Source: a virus. Taken from it: a DNA stretch of 64,000 nucleotides. Below are positions 9,491 through 18,077 of this stretch, piece after piece. The stretch lies in the IMG/VR virus record IMGVR_UViG_3300031857_000156, positions 1 to 64,000 of that record. One strand, 5' to 3'. Position numbers and translations under genes: made by a program. Under the pieces are notes generated by a model. The model was given only the letters and a program-made list of their open reading frames with translations. It searched no databases and was not told the origin of the DNA. Each line of letters starts with the position of its first letter. Within the stretch, counting starts at the first letter, position 1.

Positions 9491-9969
9491 TTCTTAAACG
9501 ACTGAGTGCCAAACCAAAATGCGATTACGGATGAGAATATGATGGCGCTGTCCTCGTCCCATAGCACCTCCATGGCCATCTCAAACGGCACTCCCGTCTT
9601 CCATGCATAGAAGAACCCAAAAATGTTTACAAAGAGCAGCATCGAGAACATGCCGTAGGTAATTATTGGCCGCACGGAAGCTCTCAAATTTATCACCCAT
9701 TGCGATGCGCCCTTGCCAATCTCAATGTCGTGCTTGTAGAGCGCCTCTCGCTCCTGCACCGCGGTCTGCATCGCCACCTGATCTGTGCGGATCTCCTCGA
9801 TGCGGGCCTGGGCTACATACCCCGCAGCCAACATCTTTAACTCGCGCTCAGTTTGCATCTGGGCAAGCTCGAGCTCATGCTTCTTATCTGAGCGGTCCTG
9901 GAAGAAGTCTAAGATCTTGGGCAGACCGCCCATCAGAAAAGATATGAGGGTAGAAAGTAGCGTGATCAT
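9487..9969 (-). CDS. Holin, GTA-type three-helix family
   Basis: 160 residues. An N-terminal hydrophobic segment (about 2-20) is followed by a charged helical coiled coil (24-85). Two C-terminal membrane segments follow (about 100-122 and 137-154), with the RPIITYGMF motif typical of the GTA_holin_3TM family. It would form inner-membrane holes releasing the endolysin. Overlaps at both ends (4 bp each side) show a tightly coupled lysis cassette. Confidence 0.8.
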   Translation of the reverse strand: MITLLSTLISFLMGGLPKILDFFQDRSDKKHELELAQMQTERELKMLAAGYVAQARIEEIRTDQVAMQTAVQEREALYKHDIEIGKGASQWVINLRASVRPIITYGMFSMLLFVNIFGFFYAWKTGVPFEMAMEVLWDEDSAIIFSSVIAFWFGTQSFKK

Positions 9970-10310
9970 TTAGCGTCTCCCATGCTGACGGTGTCGTCAC
10001 CCTTACGTACGGTCACCTTACCGTCCTCAACGTCCACACGCATTGGCGGCTCTTTCTGATCGAGTCTGGCGATTAGGTTTTGTATTACCTGAAACTCAGG
10101 CTTCTCTTCCTTATCCTTGGTGCCGGTAATGCCACCGATCATGGAGATCAGCGCCATGATGACGCCAGAGGCCATGCCCACGATTGGAGTCAGCGCCTCG
10201 GAAGATAGCTGCATGGCCGAGTAGATTACCATGCCAACCATCAGCACAATGGCCGGGATGCCTATGACCCCGATAACCTTACTTGCCAGTTCCTTTGCAG
10301 TCTTTTCCAT
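9966..10310 (-). CDS. Two-helix membrane protein, possible second holin
   Basis: 114 residues from the ATG at 10310, chosen because it forms a TAATG overlap with the upstream stop; a longer reading from 10376 would overlap that gene. Two hydrophobic segments (about 12-36 and 41-62) and a charged C-terminal tail are visible. The position inside the lysis cassette suggests a holin or antiholin; the sequence alone does not prove it. Confidence 0.65.
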   Translation of the reverse strand: MEKTAKELASKVIGVIGIPAIVLMVGMVIYSAMQLSSEALTPIVGMASGVIMALISMIGGITGTKDKEEKPEFQVIQNLIARLDQKEPPMRVDVEDGKVTVRKGDDTVSMGDAK

Positions 10311-10768
10311 TACCAGACCTTTGTTATTTTTAGGATTGCGTAAATAATTAGAGCGCTTAGGCCGAGAATAAGCCACTCGTTTCTTGTGGCCCGCCTGTCT
10401 GAGTCGTACTCTTTTTGCAGCTCTTTTCTATCTTTTCTTATTCGATCTTCTAGCGCTTGGACTTCTTGGATGGCGCGCTTTCCAAACTCTTTTTCTATCT
10501 GCTTAAAGGCCTGCTCTTTTTGTCGCCTGATGTCAAAAAGGATTCGGTACTCGTTAATTGCGTCGATGTACATCATGTCGCCGCGTCGTTGTACCTCTTG
10601 CTGTCGGCGGCGCCAGGCGACGCGAGCGCGTGCTTCTTCATCAAGGAAGGTGTTAACCTCCTTGGCGGTCTCCTTTATCTCTCGGCCGGCGGCTATTGCC
10701 TCCTTGATCCCACCCAAGGCCGATTTGACAACCTGCGACGGATCGCCGGGGTCCGGTAGTTGTGGCAA
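10310..10768 (-). CDS. Coiled-coil protein with C-terminal membrane anchor
   Basis: 152 residues. A long, highly charged helix (about 20-125) precedes one membrane segment near the C-terminus (WLILGLSALIIYAILKI). It is located in the lysis cassette. The topology suggests a lysis accessory or spanin-like part, but it lacks an N-terminal signal or lipobox, so the role is uncertain. Confidence 0.6.
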   Translation of the reverse strand: MPQLPDPGDPSQVVKSALGGIKEAIAAGREIKETAKEVNTFLDEEARARVAWRRRQQEVQRRGDMMYIDAINEYRILFDIRRQKEQAFKQIEKEFGKRAIQEVQALEDRIRKDRKELQKEYDSDRRATRNEWLILGLSALIIYAILKITKVW

Positions 10769-10789
10769 GGTGAAGCTCCATTGTTGTTA

Positions 10790-11011
10790 TTATTTGTCTA
10801 CTTTGTCATCCAGGCGGTCAAAGATCCTGGTGAGCATGGCCTTAATCTCGTCTATGTCACGCTTGTAGTCGTCCTTTGTGACGTACAGGAGAGGCATCTC
10901 GGCAATCCGGTCCTCGATGCGGATGATGGATTTGGAGAGGCTGTTGACCACCCAGCCGCCAAAGAATCCCGCCAGGCCCACCGCGATGTTGATAATTGAT
11001 TGGGTTTCCAT
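10790..11011 (-). CDS. Small membrane-anchored coiled-coil protein
   Basis: 73 residues. There is one N-terminal hydrophobic segment (IINIAVGLAGFFGGWVVNSL), then an amphipathic helix with the conserved YVTKDDYKRDIDEIKxMLxRIFDRLDDK pattern. Small phage proteins of this type lie beside holins. Its ATG overlaps the TAA of a duplicated gene fragment just upstream, showing the ancestral neighbour was the 81-residue chaperone-like gene. Confidence 0.65.
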   Translation of the reverse strand: METQSIINIAVGLAGFFGGWVVNSLSKSIIRIEDRIAEMPLLYVTKDDYKRDIDEIKAMLTRIFDRLDDKVDK

Positions 11012-11058
11012 TATGGTTTCGAGTACTTAGCCTTTACTGCCAGACATGCGTCAATATA
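11011..11058 (-). pseudogene. Duplicated 3' fragment of the 81-residue gene
   Basis: The minus strand encodes YIDACLAVKAKYSKP and a stop, nearly identical to the C-terminus of the gene at 11160-11405. The fragment has no start of its own and lies out of frame inside the end of the 38-residue EF-hand-like gene. It marks an unequal recombination or insertion event. Confidence 0.75.
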
Positions 11059-11150
11059 CTCCCACCCTTTTTAAATACGCCCTTGCCTTTGAGGACATCG
11101 GCTTGAGTTACCTTGCCGTCGCCGGTCAGATCGGGGAAGTCTTTAGCCAT
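11034..11150 (-). CDS. Small EF-hand/dockerin-like peptide
   Basis: 38 residues, starting MAKDFPDLTGDGKVTQADVL, a calcium-loop pattern with D, T, D, K and D at coordination spacing. The last eight residues come from the duplicated fragment read in another frame, so the original C-terminus is probably lost. A ggagtaaatc ribosome site precedes the ATG at 11150. Function unknown. Confidence 0.55.
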   Translation of the reverse strand: MAKDFPDLTGDGKVTQADVLKGKGVFKKGGSILTHVWQ

Positions 11151-11159
11151 GATTTACTC

Positions 11160-11405
11160 CTATGGTTTCGGGTACTTGGCTTTAACGGCCAAGCAAGCAT
11201 CTATGTACGCCTGAACCTGTGCCTGATCGCCCTTAACAATGCCATCAAGGTAATCTTTGAAGTTGGGGTATTCGGCAGCGCGCTGGGCTTTATATCCGTT
11301 AGCGGCCTGCTCTGCGGCCCATGCAGCCTCTTCAGCGTCTCGGACGGCTTCTTCTTCTGGTGTAAATGGAATTTTTACACCGTCAACCATGTGATGTCGT
11401 GCCAT
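11160..11405 (-). CDS. Small fibre-assembly-like protein
   Basis: 81 residues. A basic start is followed by a TPEEEAVRDAEEAAWAAEQ helix and a C-terminus YIDACLAVKAKYPKP. This arrangement is typical of small proteins next to tail-fibre genes and proposed as assembly chaperones. It follows a fibre gene by 10 bp. Its 3' end is duplicated at 11011-11058. Confidence 0.6.
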   Translation of the reverse strand: MARHHMVDGVKIPFTPEEEAVRDAEEAAWAAEQAANGYKAQRAAEYPNFKDYLDGIVKGDQAQVQAYIDACLAVKAKYPKP

Positions 11406-11415
11406 GATTTATTCC

Positions 11416-12303
11416 TTAACTGTTTGCTACGCCGTAAAGACGAAATGTGCCAGATGTAATGTTTCCTGAACTCATCAAAAACCTAACTGCATCTACATCT
11501 GCTGCGGATAATCTTCTACCCAAACCTTGATCAACTACGAAAATTTGACCAGAATCATCTACACCATTTCCGCTGTAACCCACTGAAAAATAAGTTGCAT
11601 CCGATGGTTTCCACAAATAAATCCAACCATTAAACCCTAATTCATTTGATGCGTTTCCAAGTGAATAAGAAATTCTTATGAACGAATCTGTTGAGCCTGT
11701 GTTTCCAGAAGCATAACTACCACTTGATAAAATTCCAATACTTTGAATATAGTCATAATCTGATGCACCTGCATCATAAGATGATCCATTATTAGTTGAT
11801 GTTCTCATACGCAAAACTGCACCATCAGTAGCAGGCAATGCTTTTACTATTTGAATAGCATAAACATCGTAAGTTGAACTAATTCCAGTAAAGTTAATCG
11901 TTGCGCTATTTGATGCAGTTTGTGTTGAAATATAAACAAGCGCACCCGATGCTGGCGTAGCAAAACTTAGCGTCCCAGAGCCGTTAGTCTGAAGCACCTG
12001 ACCGCTTGTGCCGTCTACGCTAGGCAAGGTGAAGGTGACATTTGACGCAATACTATTTGCCGCTTTCAGCGCGACGTAGTTGCTGCCGTTGTCTGTGTCC
12101 TCTGGCAGGCGAAGTTCTGCGCCTGCGGTAGAGTTGCCTGTTACCGTGAGCGGGGAGGCGATGCCTCCGGAAATACTCACGCCGCTCGAGGAGACGGTCA
12201 GTTTGGTAGATCCGTCAGCCTGCAGTTCTAACTGGCCGGAGGCGTCCCCGGTCGAGATCAGGCCACCAGATCCGGTAGACGTTGCGTTAATAGTTGATGC
12301 CAT
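11416..12303 (-). CDS. Tail fibre / receptor-binding type protein
   Basis: 295 residues, Ser/Thr/Gly-rich. Residues 1-60 are a fibre-shaft-like repeat (STGDASGQLELQADGSTKLTV). The block RLPEDTDNGSNYVALKAA, which starts near residue 67, matches a block in the gene at 14191. A beta-rich C-terminal head ends SGTFRLYGVANS. It is probably a distal adhesin or a fibre tip. Confidence 0.6.
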   Translation of the reverse strand: MASTINATSTGSGGLISTGDASGQLELQADGSTKLTVSSSGVSISGGIASPLTVTGNSTAGAELRLPEDTDNGSNYVALKAANSIASNVTFTLPSVDGTSGQVLQTNGSGTLSFATPASGALVYISTQTASNSATINFTGISSTYDVYAIQIVKALPATDGAVLRMRTSTNNGSSYDAGASDYDYIQSIGILSSGSYASGNTGSTDSFIRISYSLGNASNELGFNGWIYLWKPSDATYFSVGYSGNGVDDSGQIFVVDQGLGRRLSAADVDAVRFLMSSGNITSGTFRLYGVANS

Positions 12304-12336
12304 AATTTACTCCACTAAAATCCAATAAGTTGTTGG

Positions 12337-12696
12337 TTACAACGGTTTTGCAATACCAGAATTTATTAAATTTAACCCATTTGGAATTTGATCTGGCATT
12401 AGTATTTCTGACTCTTTGCTTTCTGCGTTACGCAAAGCATGTACACAGTAAGCAACGGTATTGTCTTCAAGAGCTTCAATAAAGTGCCTTTTTCCGGCTT
12501 GGGTTAAAAATATATGAGGGGCTTTAAAAATTGTTTCATTTCCATCAACATTTACCTTTACGGAACCATTAGCTAATAAAGTTAAATGATCAAAATTGTG
12601 AATATGACCTTCGTTTTTATCTCCGGTTTTTGCAAAATACATTTGCCGAATCCATAAGTTTGCTGCAACCGTCATTTTTGTGTCCGGATAAGCCAT
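12337..12696 (-). CDS. Cupin-fold protein
   Basis: 119 residues from the ATG at 12696, which overlaps the upstream stop as TAATG; an ATG at 12702 adds two residues. GHIHNFDHLTLLANGSVKVNVDG followed by PHIFLTQAGKRHFIEAL gives the two cupin boxes, with the metal-type H-x-H and a later His. It could modify or bind a sugar or small ligand for the fibres. Cupins are known in phage tail regions; the substrate is unknown. Confidence 0.7.
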   Translation of the reverse strand: MAYPDTKMTVAANLWIRQMYFAKTGDKNEGHIHNFDHLTLLANGSVKVNVDGNETIFKAPHIFLTQAGKRHFIEALEDNTVAYCVHALRNAESKESEILMPDQIPNGLNLINSGIAKPL

Positions 12697-12875
12697 TACC
12701 ATTTACCTTTTGGACATTTTGCTACTTGAAATTGAATTTTTGTTTTTATTGGGCAACCACAAGCTCTACATTGCATGACTTTAACAATTGGCATCAGTCT
12801 TAATTGATCACATTCCATACAAGTTTTTAACCTTGTTGCTTGTAAATCTTTAACACTAATAATTTGTAAATTCAT
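12696..12875 (-). CDS. Small zinc-ribbon protein
   Basis: 59 residues with four Cys in two knuckles, CMEC at 19-22 and CRACGC at 36-41, plus a Cys near the C-terminus. This fits a zinc ribbon. It is AT-rich like the next gene upstream. The ATG at 12875 is preceded by a weak AT-rich leader. Function unknown; it may act with the neighbouring fibre genes. Confidence 0.65.
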   Translation of the reverse strand: MNLQIISVKDLQATRLKTCMECDQLRLMPIVKVMQCRACGCPIKTKIQFQVAKCPKGKW

Positions 12876-12878
12876 AAT

Positions 12879-13292
12879 TTATAAATTAGCAATTGGAATT
12901 TCTATTGGGTTATTTTGAATAATTCCAAATTCTACTAATACATCTCCAATTTGTTTTTTAAATTGAATTTGTTCCCACATTTCAGAATTTGCTATTACTT
13001 CTGGATCAAGTTCTTGAAGTAGTGATTCAGAATTTATTAAAGATTTTCTTGTTGTTGTGTATTCGGTTCCAACAAGAGGCGAAATGTATGACAGGTCGGC
13101 ATCTGGAGAGATTTGTGCCGCAATAGCCTCTACGGGAGAAGCAAATTGCTTGATGATATTTTCTAATTCTATTTGGTCTTTTGGTAATGGGTTAGTTAAT
13201 TTTATTTGCGCCCAAGACCCATCATCAAAAGTGACATCTACAATTTTTAATTGATCATCAAACTTTGTAATTATATATTTCAATTCATTCAT
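12879..13292 (-). CDS. Hypothetical fibre-region protein
   Basis: 137 residues, acidic and AT-rich, with no membrane segment. The N-terminal half is beta-rich (ITKFDDQLKIVDVTFDDGSWAQIKL) and the rest helical. Its start overlaps the glycine-rich adhesin by 4 bp, which suggests a dedicated assembly partner. I recognise no family. Confidence 0.6.
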   Translation of the reverse strand: MNELKYIITKFDDQLKIVDVTFDDGSWAQIKLTNPLPKDQIELENIIKQFASPVEAIAAQISPDADLSYISPLVGTEYTTTRKSLINSESLLQELDPEVIANSEMWEQIQFKKQIGDVLVEFGIIQNNPIEIPIANL

Positions 13293-14194
13293 GCTAATCC
13301 TCCGGCTACTGTGCCATTATTGTTTAAAGTTACGCTATTAGATCCTTTAACTAAATATCTGCCAGCGGTTCCAAATGTAGATCCAGAAGATCCAGCTACT
13401 CCACTTCCAGCATTTCCGTTTGCTCCGGTTGACCCAGTTGCTCCGGCGGTTCCCGAATTTCCAAATGTCCCGCCATTTCCACCTGTTCCACCTGTTCCAC
13501 CTGTTCCTGCGTTTGTTCCTCCAGCGGCTCCAGCAGACCCACTCAATCCGTTAGATTGAGATTGGCTGTATCCTTGTCCGGCTCCACCGTTGCCCGCAGC
13601 GCCGCCTGCTCCTCCGGATGTGGTAGTTAAGTTGTAGCACCAACCACTAGCGCAGGCGACACCACTTTTTTGTGGAAGGCAATGTCCTGTCTCGCAAAAC
13701 GAAAATCCGCCGTTATTACAACCTGCATTGCAGGTTGGCCCATCTGCGCCCGGGTTTCCGTAAGTTTTAGTTTGGCCTTGTCCTCCGGTTCCACCTGCTC
13801 CGCCCTTACCGCCACCGCCACCCCCGCCGCGAATGTTTGCGCCAGAATTGTTGTTGATTACAACAGTTTGGTTTGCATAATTAGCGTTAATTGCATCGCC
13901 GCCATTACCACCAACTCCACTTGTTCCAGCAGCCCCACCAAAACCATCAATGTTTCCGCTATTGTTAATAGTGATTGTTGATCCAGTTGGAAATTGACCA
14001 ACTGTAAGGGCTGTGCTACTTCCAGTTCCACCAACTGTTACGCCAGAGTTGATGTTTAAAATTACATTTTTTGCTTCTGTTGGCGATCCAGCAGCCGTGA
14101 ACAAATTGTAATTTGTTGTTGTCGCTGAAAGCGTCAATGTAATTGTTGGAAGCCCATAAGAACCTCCAACAAATGCACTAATAATTCCTGTCAC
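13289..14194 (-). CDS. Glycine-rich adhesin-like protein with Cys-rich insert
   Basis: About 301 residues from a GTG at 14194 that overlaps the upstream TGA (GTGA); an ATG at 14218 would add eight residues but a larger overlap. Tracts of GGxGG from about 115 to the end resemble polyglycine-sandwich receptor-binding domains such as T-even gp38. A patch of eight Cys interrupts them (CNAGCNNGGFSFCETGHC and CASGWC). It probably contacts the host receptor. Confidence 0.65.
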   Translation of the reverse strand: MTGIISAFVGGSYGLPTITLTLSATTTNYNLFTAAGSPTEAKNVILNINSGVTVGGTGSSTALTVGQFPTGSTITINNSGNIDGFGGAAGTSGVGGNGGDAINANYANQTVVINNNSGANIRGGGGGGGKGGAGGTGGQGQTKTYGNPGADGPTCNAGCNNGGFSFCETGHCLPQKSGVACASGWCYNLTTTSGGAGGAAGNGGAGQGYSQSQSNGLSGSAGAAGGTNAGTGGTGGTGGNGGTFGNSGTAGATGSTGANGNAGSGVAGSSGSTFGTAGRYLVKGSNSVTLNNNGTVAGGLA

Positions 14195-14679
14195 GAAACA
14201 TTCCCCGTAATTACACAAACCGTACCGCTGATAAACAAGATATTAGCCACACCGCGAGTTGCTAAAGTTACCGTTGCTTTGTCCGCATCTGTTCCACCAA
14301 TATAAGCGGTTGTAATCGTGCAGGTGATCGTAATGTTGCCTGTAGTGTTGTTAAAAATAACAATTGCATCACCTTCAGAAAAGGTAGCGTCAGGAATCGT
14401 AATCGACCCGCCGGTTCCGACCTGAACATACTTACCCACGTCCCCGGTTGCCAGGGTGTAGGAGCCGGTCTGAGTACCCACTGCTGGGACATTCAGAAAA
14501 CCCAGCGTCGAGGTCGTGGTCGGCATCGTGACGGTCACGTTAGACGCAACCGATGCAGGCGCGGTCAGCTCGATGTAGTTGGTGCCGTTGTCGGTGTCCT
14601 CAAACAGCCGAACCCGGCCCTGTGTTGTAGAGGTTCCCTCTACTGAGACTAAACCGTTGCCGTCAATAATTGTGGACAT
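14191..14679 (-). CDS. Virion/fibre protein
   Basis: 162 residues. Near the N-terminus it has RLFEDTDNGTNYIELTAPAS, homologous to the block in the gene at 11416. A beta-rich region follows (TGDVGKYVQVGTGGSITIPD) similar to fibre modules that cap collagen-like or glycine-rich stalks. It overlaps the adhesin by 4 bp, so the two may form one fibre. Confidence 0.6.
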   Translation of the reverse strand: MSTIIDGNGLVSVEGTSTTQGRVRLFEDTDNGTNYIELTAPASVASNVTVTMPTTTSTLGFLNVPAVGTQTGSYTLATGDVGKYVQVGTGGSITIPDATFSEGDAIVIFNNTTGNITITCTITTAYIGGTDADKATVTLATRGVANILFISGTVCVITGNVS

Positions 14680-14682
14680 AAT

Positions 14683-15132
14683 TTACTCCGGTTTCGTGGG
14701 CCACGTTACGTTGTGGGGAAAGCCTGCCTGCGCCGGTACATCACGCAGGGCTTGGCAATAATCTTTCCATGCCTGGCTGGGTGTCATGTCGCTACGGAAG
14801 CGCCAGTCGGTATCAGACAGTCTGCGGTTGCGATCTGACCGCACCGATCCGGCCACCTCGACGTCCTTCGCGGCCTTACCCTCGTCATCCAGCGTCTGGA
14901 CGACATACTTGGTGTGCCACTTATTCCCAATCTGCTCGACGCCCTGCCGAGCGACATACTCATACGGGCCGGAGGTTGAGGGTTGTGGGCCTTCAAAGAC
15001 CGGATCGACACCGATGGCCTCCATGACCTCGTCGGTCAGCCGGTCAAAGGACGGGCCGTTGTTGTCTTTTAGGTACTGGCGAAGTTCTGATTCGTACATC
15101 ACTGCGCCGGTTTGTCTGAGTCTGATTTGCAT
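14683..15132 (-). CDS. Tail fibre assembly chaperone-like protein
   Basis: 149 residues. The C-terminus WRFRSDMTPSQAWKDYCQALRDVPAQAGFP matches the phage tail assembly chaperone pattern. The N-terminal part contains YVARQGVEQIGNKWHTKYVV. It lies between fibre genes, as expected for a folding helper. Confidence 0.75.
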   Translation of the reverse strand: MQIRLRQTGAVMYESELRQYLKDNNGPSFDRLTDEVMEAIGVDPVFEGPQPSTSGPYEYVARQGVEQIGNKWHTKYVVQTLDDEGKAAKDVEVAGSVRSDRNRRLSDTDWRFRSDMTPSQAWKDYCQALRDVPAQAGFPHNVTWPTKPE

Positions 15133-15140
15133 GATTGTTC

Positions 15141-17138
15141 CTATGCTATTGCAAAAAACAAGAATGTTCCGCCATTTGCATTTAATGCCGCCGGGGCCGC
15201 TGCGGTGACTTGGAACCCGACCGATGTTGTGTCTACATAGTTAGTATTAGTAACTTCAGCCGCAGTGGAATTCAAGAACAGGTATGGATCGTTACCTGAC
15301 GATATGCCTCTGGCTGAGTCGTACACATACCAGTCACCAGTTGAGTCGGTGCGCTTGATAAGCACAAATCTAGCCCCACCGGTAAATCCGCAATTTACGG
15401 TTTGCAGTGCGCCGGTTCCTGTGTATGAACCTACTTTGCTGACGCCGGATACAGAGGCAAATAGGTATGCAACGTAAGTATATCCAGAGTTGTTTTGCGC
15501 TCCGGTTACAGATGAGTAGCCAGTTGTATTCCCAACATCAAATGTTGTTGAAGTTGCTGCACTTGGCAGACTACTACCATTTAATTTTCCAGAGGTGCTA
15601 TTTAATCTAATGTAAATATCTAATGAGGGTAAAAATACAGCCCAGTTATCTGCATTATTACGGCTCTTAAAAATTAACATTTCCGGTGTAGCGCCAAGAT
15701 TATGGCTTACATTGTTTGTATTAGCACCATCTCCTGTATAGCAAACCTCATCAAAGAATCCGGGGGCGCGGCGGAATTGCCAATTGATATAACTATCTCC
15801 ATTGCCGTTTACAGTACCAGCATCACCAAAAGATTCGCCTGTTTGATTAAATGAAGTAAGCGTTGTTGCGCCAGTTAATTCTGCATCGGTCCCAGATGTA
15901 ATTAAATACTTTGTAGCGCCCCTTAATTTGTCAAATACAACAGATTTGTCATTAAGGTTAGACGGACGATTGCGAGTGATCACCAGATCAGGAGGAAACG
16001 CCAACCCAGAAATAGAGGCGGTTGCTCCTGTGCCTGTTCTTACAGTTCCTTCGTAAACACTCGTCCCACTCGTAGGAGTCTTCATCGGCCCACGGCGAAT
16101 GGCGATGTAGATGTAGGTTGCTCCATTTATATTTGAATACCCGCCAAGCGGGTTAAAACCAGTAGCACTTAATTGACAAATACCATCAAGGTTTTCTGTC
16201 GCACTTGAGTTTGCTTCAAGAACAGCATCATTAGATGCAGCAGAATTTGATGTAACAATCCCGCGCATATTGTCAACCATTACCCAAGCACCGTTAGTGG
16301 ATGAATCACTTCTTTTAATTAATAACCACTGAGGTTCATAGCCGAGAGAAACAAATTTAGAACCGTCAGATGTTCCATCGCCCGTGTAACTACCACAACT
16401 AACTACATTATCTGATCCAGTTAAGCCAAAGCCACCTGCGTCATGGGCGAATAGGTAGGCTACGTAGGTTGCCCCATTTATATTCATCGTCGCATTTTGG
16501 TTAGTAGCCAGCGTAAAGTTAGTGCTACTAACTGCGCTGATCATCGGGTTTGCCCCGCTATCAGCAGCATCCGTATAGTTTAGATAGATATTTTTATTGG
16601 CAATACTACGATGCCAGCACCACCAATCACCTGTACTGTCGGTGCGCTTGATAATGATAAAGCCGGGGCTGGAGTCAAGATTGTGGCTGATATTGCGAGG
16701 AGCAGAGCCATTACCAGTATAAGTAACTATGTCATAAAACTTTGGCTGCTCGCGGAATGTCCAAGAGACATAGTTTGTTCCACTTTTATTAACCGCCTCA
16801 GTAACAGTATCCGCACCTAGAGTAAATCCGCTTGTTGTAAATCCAGTAAGCGCAGTAGTTCTTGCAAATTGCTGTTGAGTTAAATTGGTACATATATCAA
16901 ATGTTGCACCGCGAACGGTGTCATAAACTGATTTATTTGTTCCAACATTTCTTCCACCAAACCACACCATCCCACCTTTAGTGGACAAATCAATGTTGTT
17001 GGTAATGGTTTGTGTCGAACTATTGCCTGTATAAAGGTATGTGCTAAACACATCCTCGATGTATACCGGTGCTGCGGACTGGGCAAACTCCCCAAATCCC
17101 TGCGCTGATGCTGCTCCTCTTGTGGCGATCAACGGCAT
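15141..17138 (-). CDS. Large fibre protein with DUF7483-like repeats
   Basis: 665 residues built of repeated beta modules. Each carries a YTGxG-xxxNxSHNL segment, an (I/L)IKRTDSTGDW-type strand, and an end like GATYVAYLFA. At least four modules are visible, near residues 140, 245, 460 and 570. Such repeats occur in phage proteins annotated DUF7483. Probably a long receptor-binding fibre. The start is MPLIATRGAASAQGFGEF, a common fibre N-terminus. Confidence 0.7.
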   Translation of the reverse strand: MPLIATRGAASAQGFGEFAQSAAPVYIEDVFSTYLYTGNSSTQTITNNIDLSTKGGMVWFGGRNVGTNKSVYDTVRGATFDICTNLTQQQFARTTALTGFTTSGFTLGADTVTEAVNKSGTNYVSWTFREQPKFYDIVTYTGNGSAPRNISHNLDSSPGFIIIKRTDSTGDWWCWHRSIANKNIYLNYTDAADSGANPMISAVSSTNFTLATNQNATMNINGATYVAYLFAHDAGGFGLTGSDNVVSCGSYTGDGTSDGSKFVSLGYEPQWLLIKRSDSSTNGAWVMVDNMRGIVTSNSAASNDAVLEANSSATENLDGICQLSATGFNPLGGYSNINGATYIYIAIRRGPMKTPTSGTSVYEGTVRTGTGATASISGLAFPPDLVITRNRPSNLNDKSVVFDKLRGATKYLITSGTDAELTGATTLTSFNQTGESFGDAGTVNGNGDSYINWQFRRAPGFFDEVCYTGDGANTNNVSHNLGATPEMLIFKSRNNADNWAVFLPSLDIYIRLNSTSGKLNGSSLPSAATSTTFDVGNTTGYSSVTGAQNNSGYTYVAYLFASVSGVSKVGSYTGTGALQTVNCGFTGGARFVLIKRTDSTGDWYVYDSARGISSGNDPYLFLNSTAAEVTNTNYVDTTSVGFQVTAAAPAALNANGGTFLFFAIA

Positions 17139-17147
17139 CGTTATTCC

Positions 17148-17738
17148 TTAGGCAAACTTAGTCTGAGCGGCAAAGACCGTAAATGCGGCGTTGCCCGTTT
17201 TGATCAATGTATACGTGTAAGCGTCAATGCTGCTGGCGTTACCAGCCGACCACGCCGTCCCACCCTGATACTTGGGCGTAACACTCGATCCATCGACCTG
17301 CACCACATTGTTGTAGTAAGCCGTTGCACCCTGGGTCACAAAGAAGGCCACGGTCAGAGACTCGCCGGTTGCCATCAGGGTATTCAGGCTAGTGCCGCTT
17401 GATCCACGGAAGTTAACCGTCCAGTTGGCCGAGGCGTTTGATGTGTAATACAGCACCGCCTGGGTTGTTACATCGTAGTTGATCGTGCCGGTGGCTGCCG
17501 TAGCCGAGATTGTGGCGGTCTCCAAGACATCGGCAATCTTTGCTCCAGCTACGCTACTTGACCCAGTTAACGTAGCTTTACCAGAAATTGTTGCACTTCC
17601 AGCAAAAGTTGCCGATTGGTCTGTGCCTAATGTTAGTGCTGTAGTCGTTCCGTTGGTCTGTAGAACTAGCTGGCCAGTTGTATCGCCAGAGCTAACCAGC
17701 GCGGTGCCGGAGGTGAGTCCTGCTGCAATCGTACTCAT
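17148..17738 (-). CDS. Virion/fibre protein
   Basis: 196 residues. The N-terminus (TSGTALVSSGDTTGQLVLQT) is the same shaft module seen at 11416. The rest forms beta strands ending TYTLIKTGNAAFTVFAAQTKF, a common phage fibre C-terminal domain. It sits between other fibre genes. Confidence 0.65.
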   Translation of the reverse strand: MSTIAAGLTSGTALVSSGDTTGQLVLQTNGTTTALTLGTDQSATFAGSATISGKATLTGSSSVAGAKIADVLETATISATAATGTINYDVTTQAVLYYTSNASANWTVNFRGSSGTSLNTLMATGESLTVAFFVTQGATAYYNNVVQVDGSSVTPKYQGGTAWSAGNASSIDAYTYTLIKTGNAAFTVFAAQTKFA

Positions 17739-17748
17739 TCGTTACTCC

Positions 17749-18072
17749 TTAAATTACTACCCAGCGCTGGCCGCTGGAGACTGTTATCGTGATGCCCGAG
17801 CCGACCGTGATGGGCCCAACAGAAAATCCGTTTGTGCCGGCAGGAAATGTGTAGCTCTCTGTTGCCGTCGTTGTGTTTACCACAATCGCGCCGCCGGCCT
17901 TGTTGCCACTTCCGCCAATTGCCACAACAGTACCGCTGCCGTTTTTTGTGTAAAGTAGTTTATCCGTGACGTTAACTGCAAGCTCACCCACCAGCAAATT
18001 TGCCGCAGACGGTTGCGCTCCAGTTGTCGTGGAGTGATAGGTTTGTATCGGGGTGTAGCCTGCTTGTGCCAT
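17749..18072 (-). CDS. Fibre module protein
   Basis: 107 residues. The motif GYTPIQTYHSTTTGAQPSAA, followed by LVGELAVNVTDKLLYTKNGSG, is a widespread phage module with GELAxNxxDxxLYxK. It usually forms the N-terminal or shaft part of a fibre; here it stands alone. Confidence 0.7.
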   Translation of the reverse strand: MAQAGYTPIQTYHSTTTGAQPSAANLLVGELAVNVTDKLLYTKNGSGTVVAIGGSGNKAGGAIVVNTTTATESYTFPAGTNGFSVGPITVGSGITITVSSGQRWVVI

Positions 18073-18077
18073 GGTTG

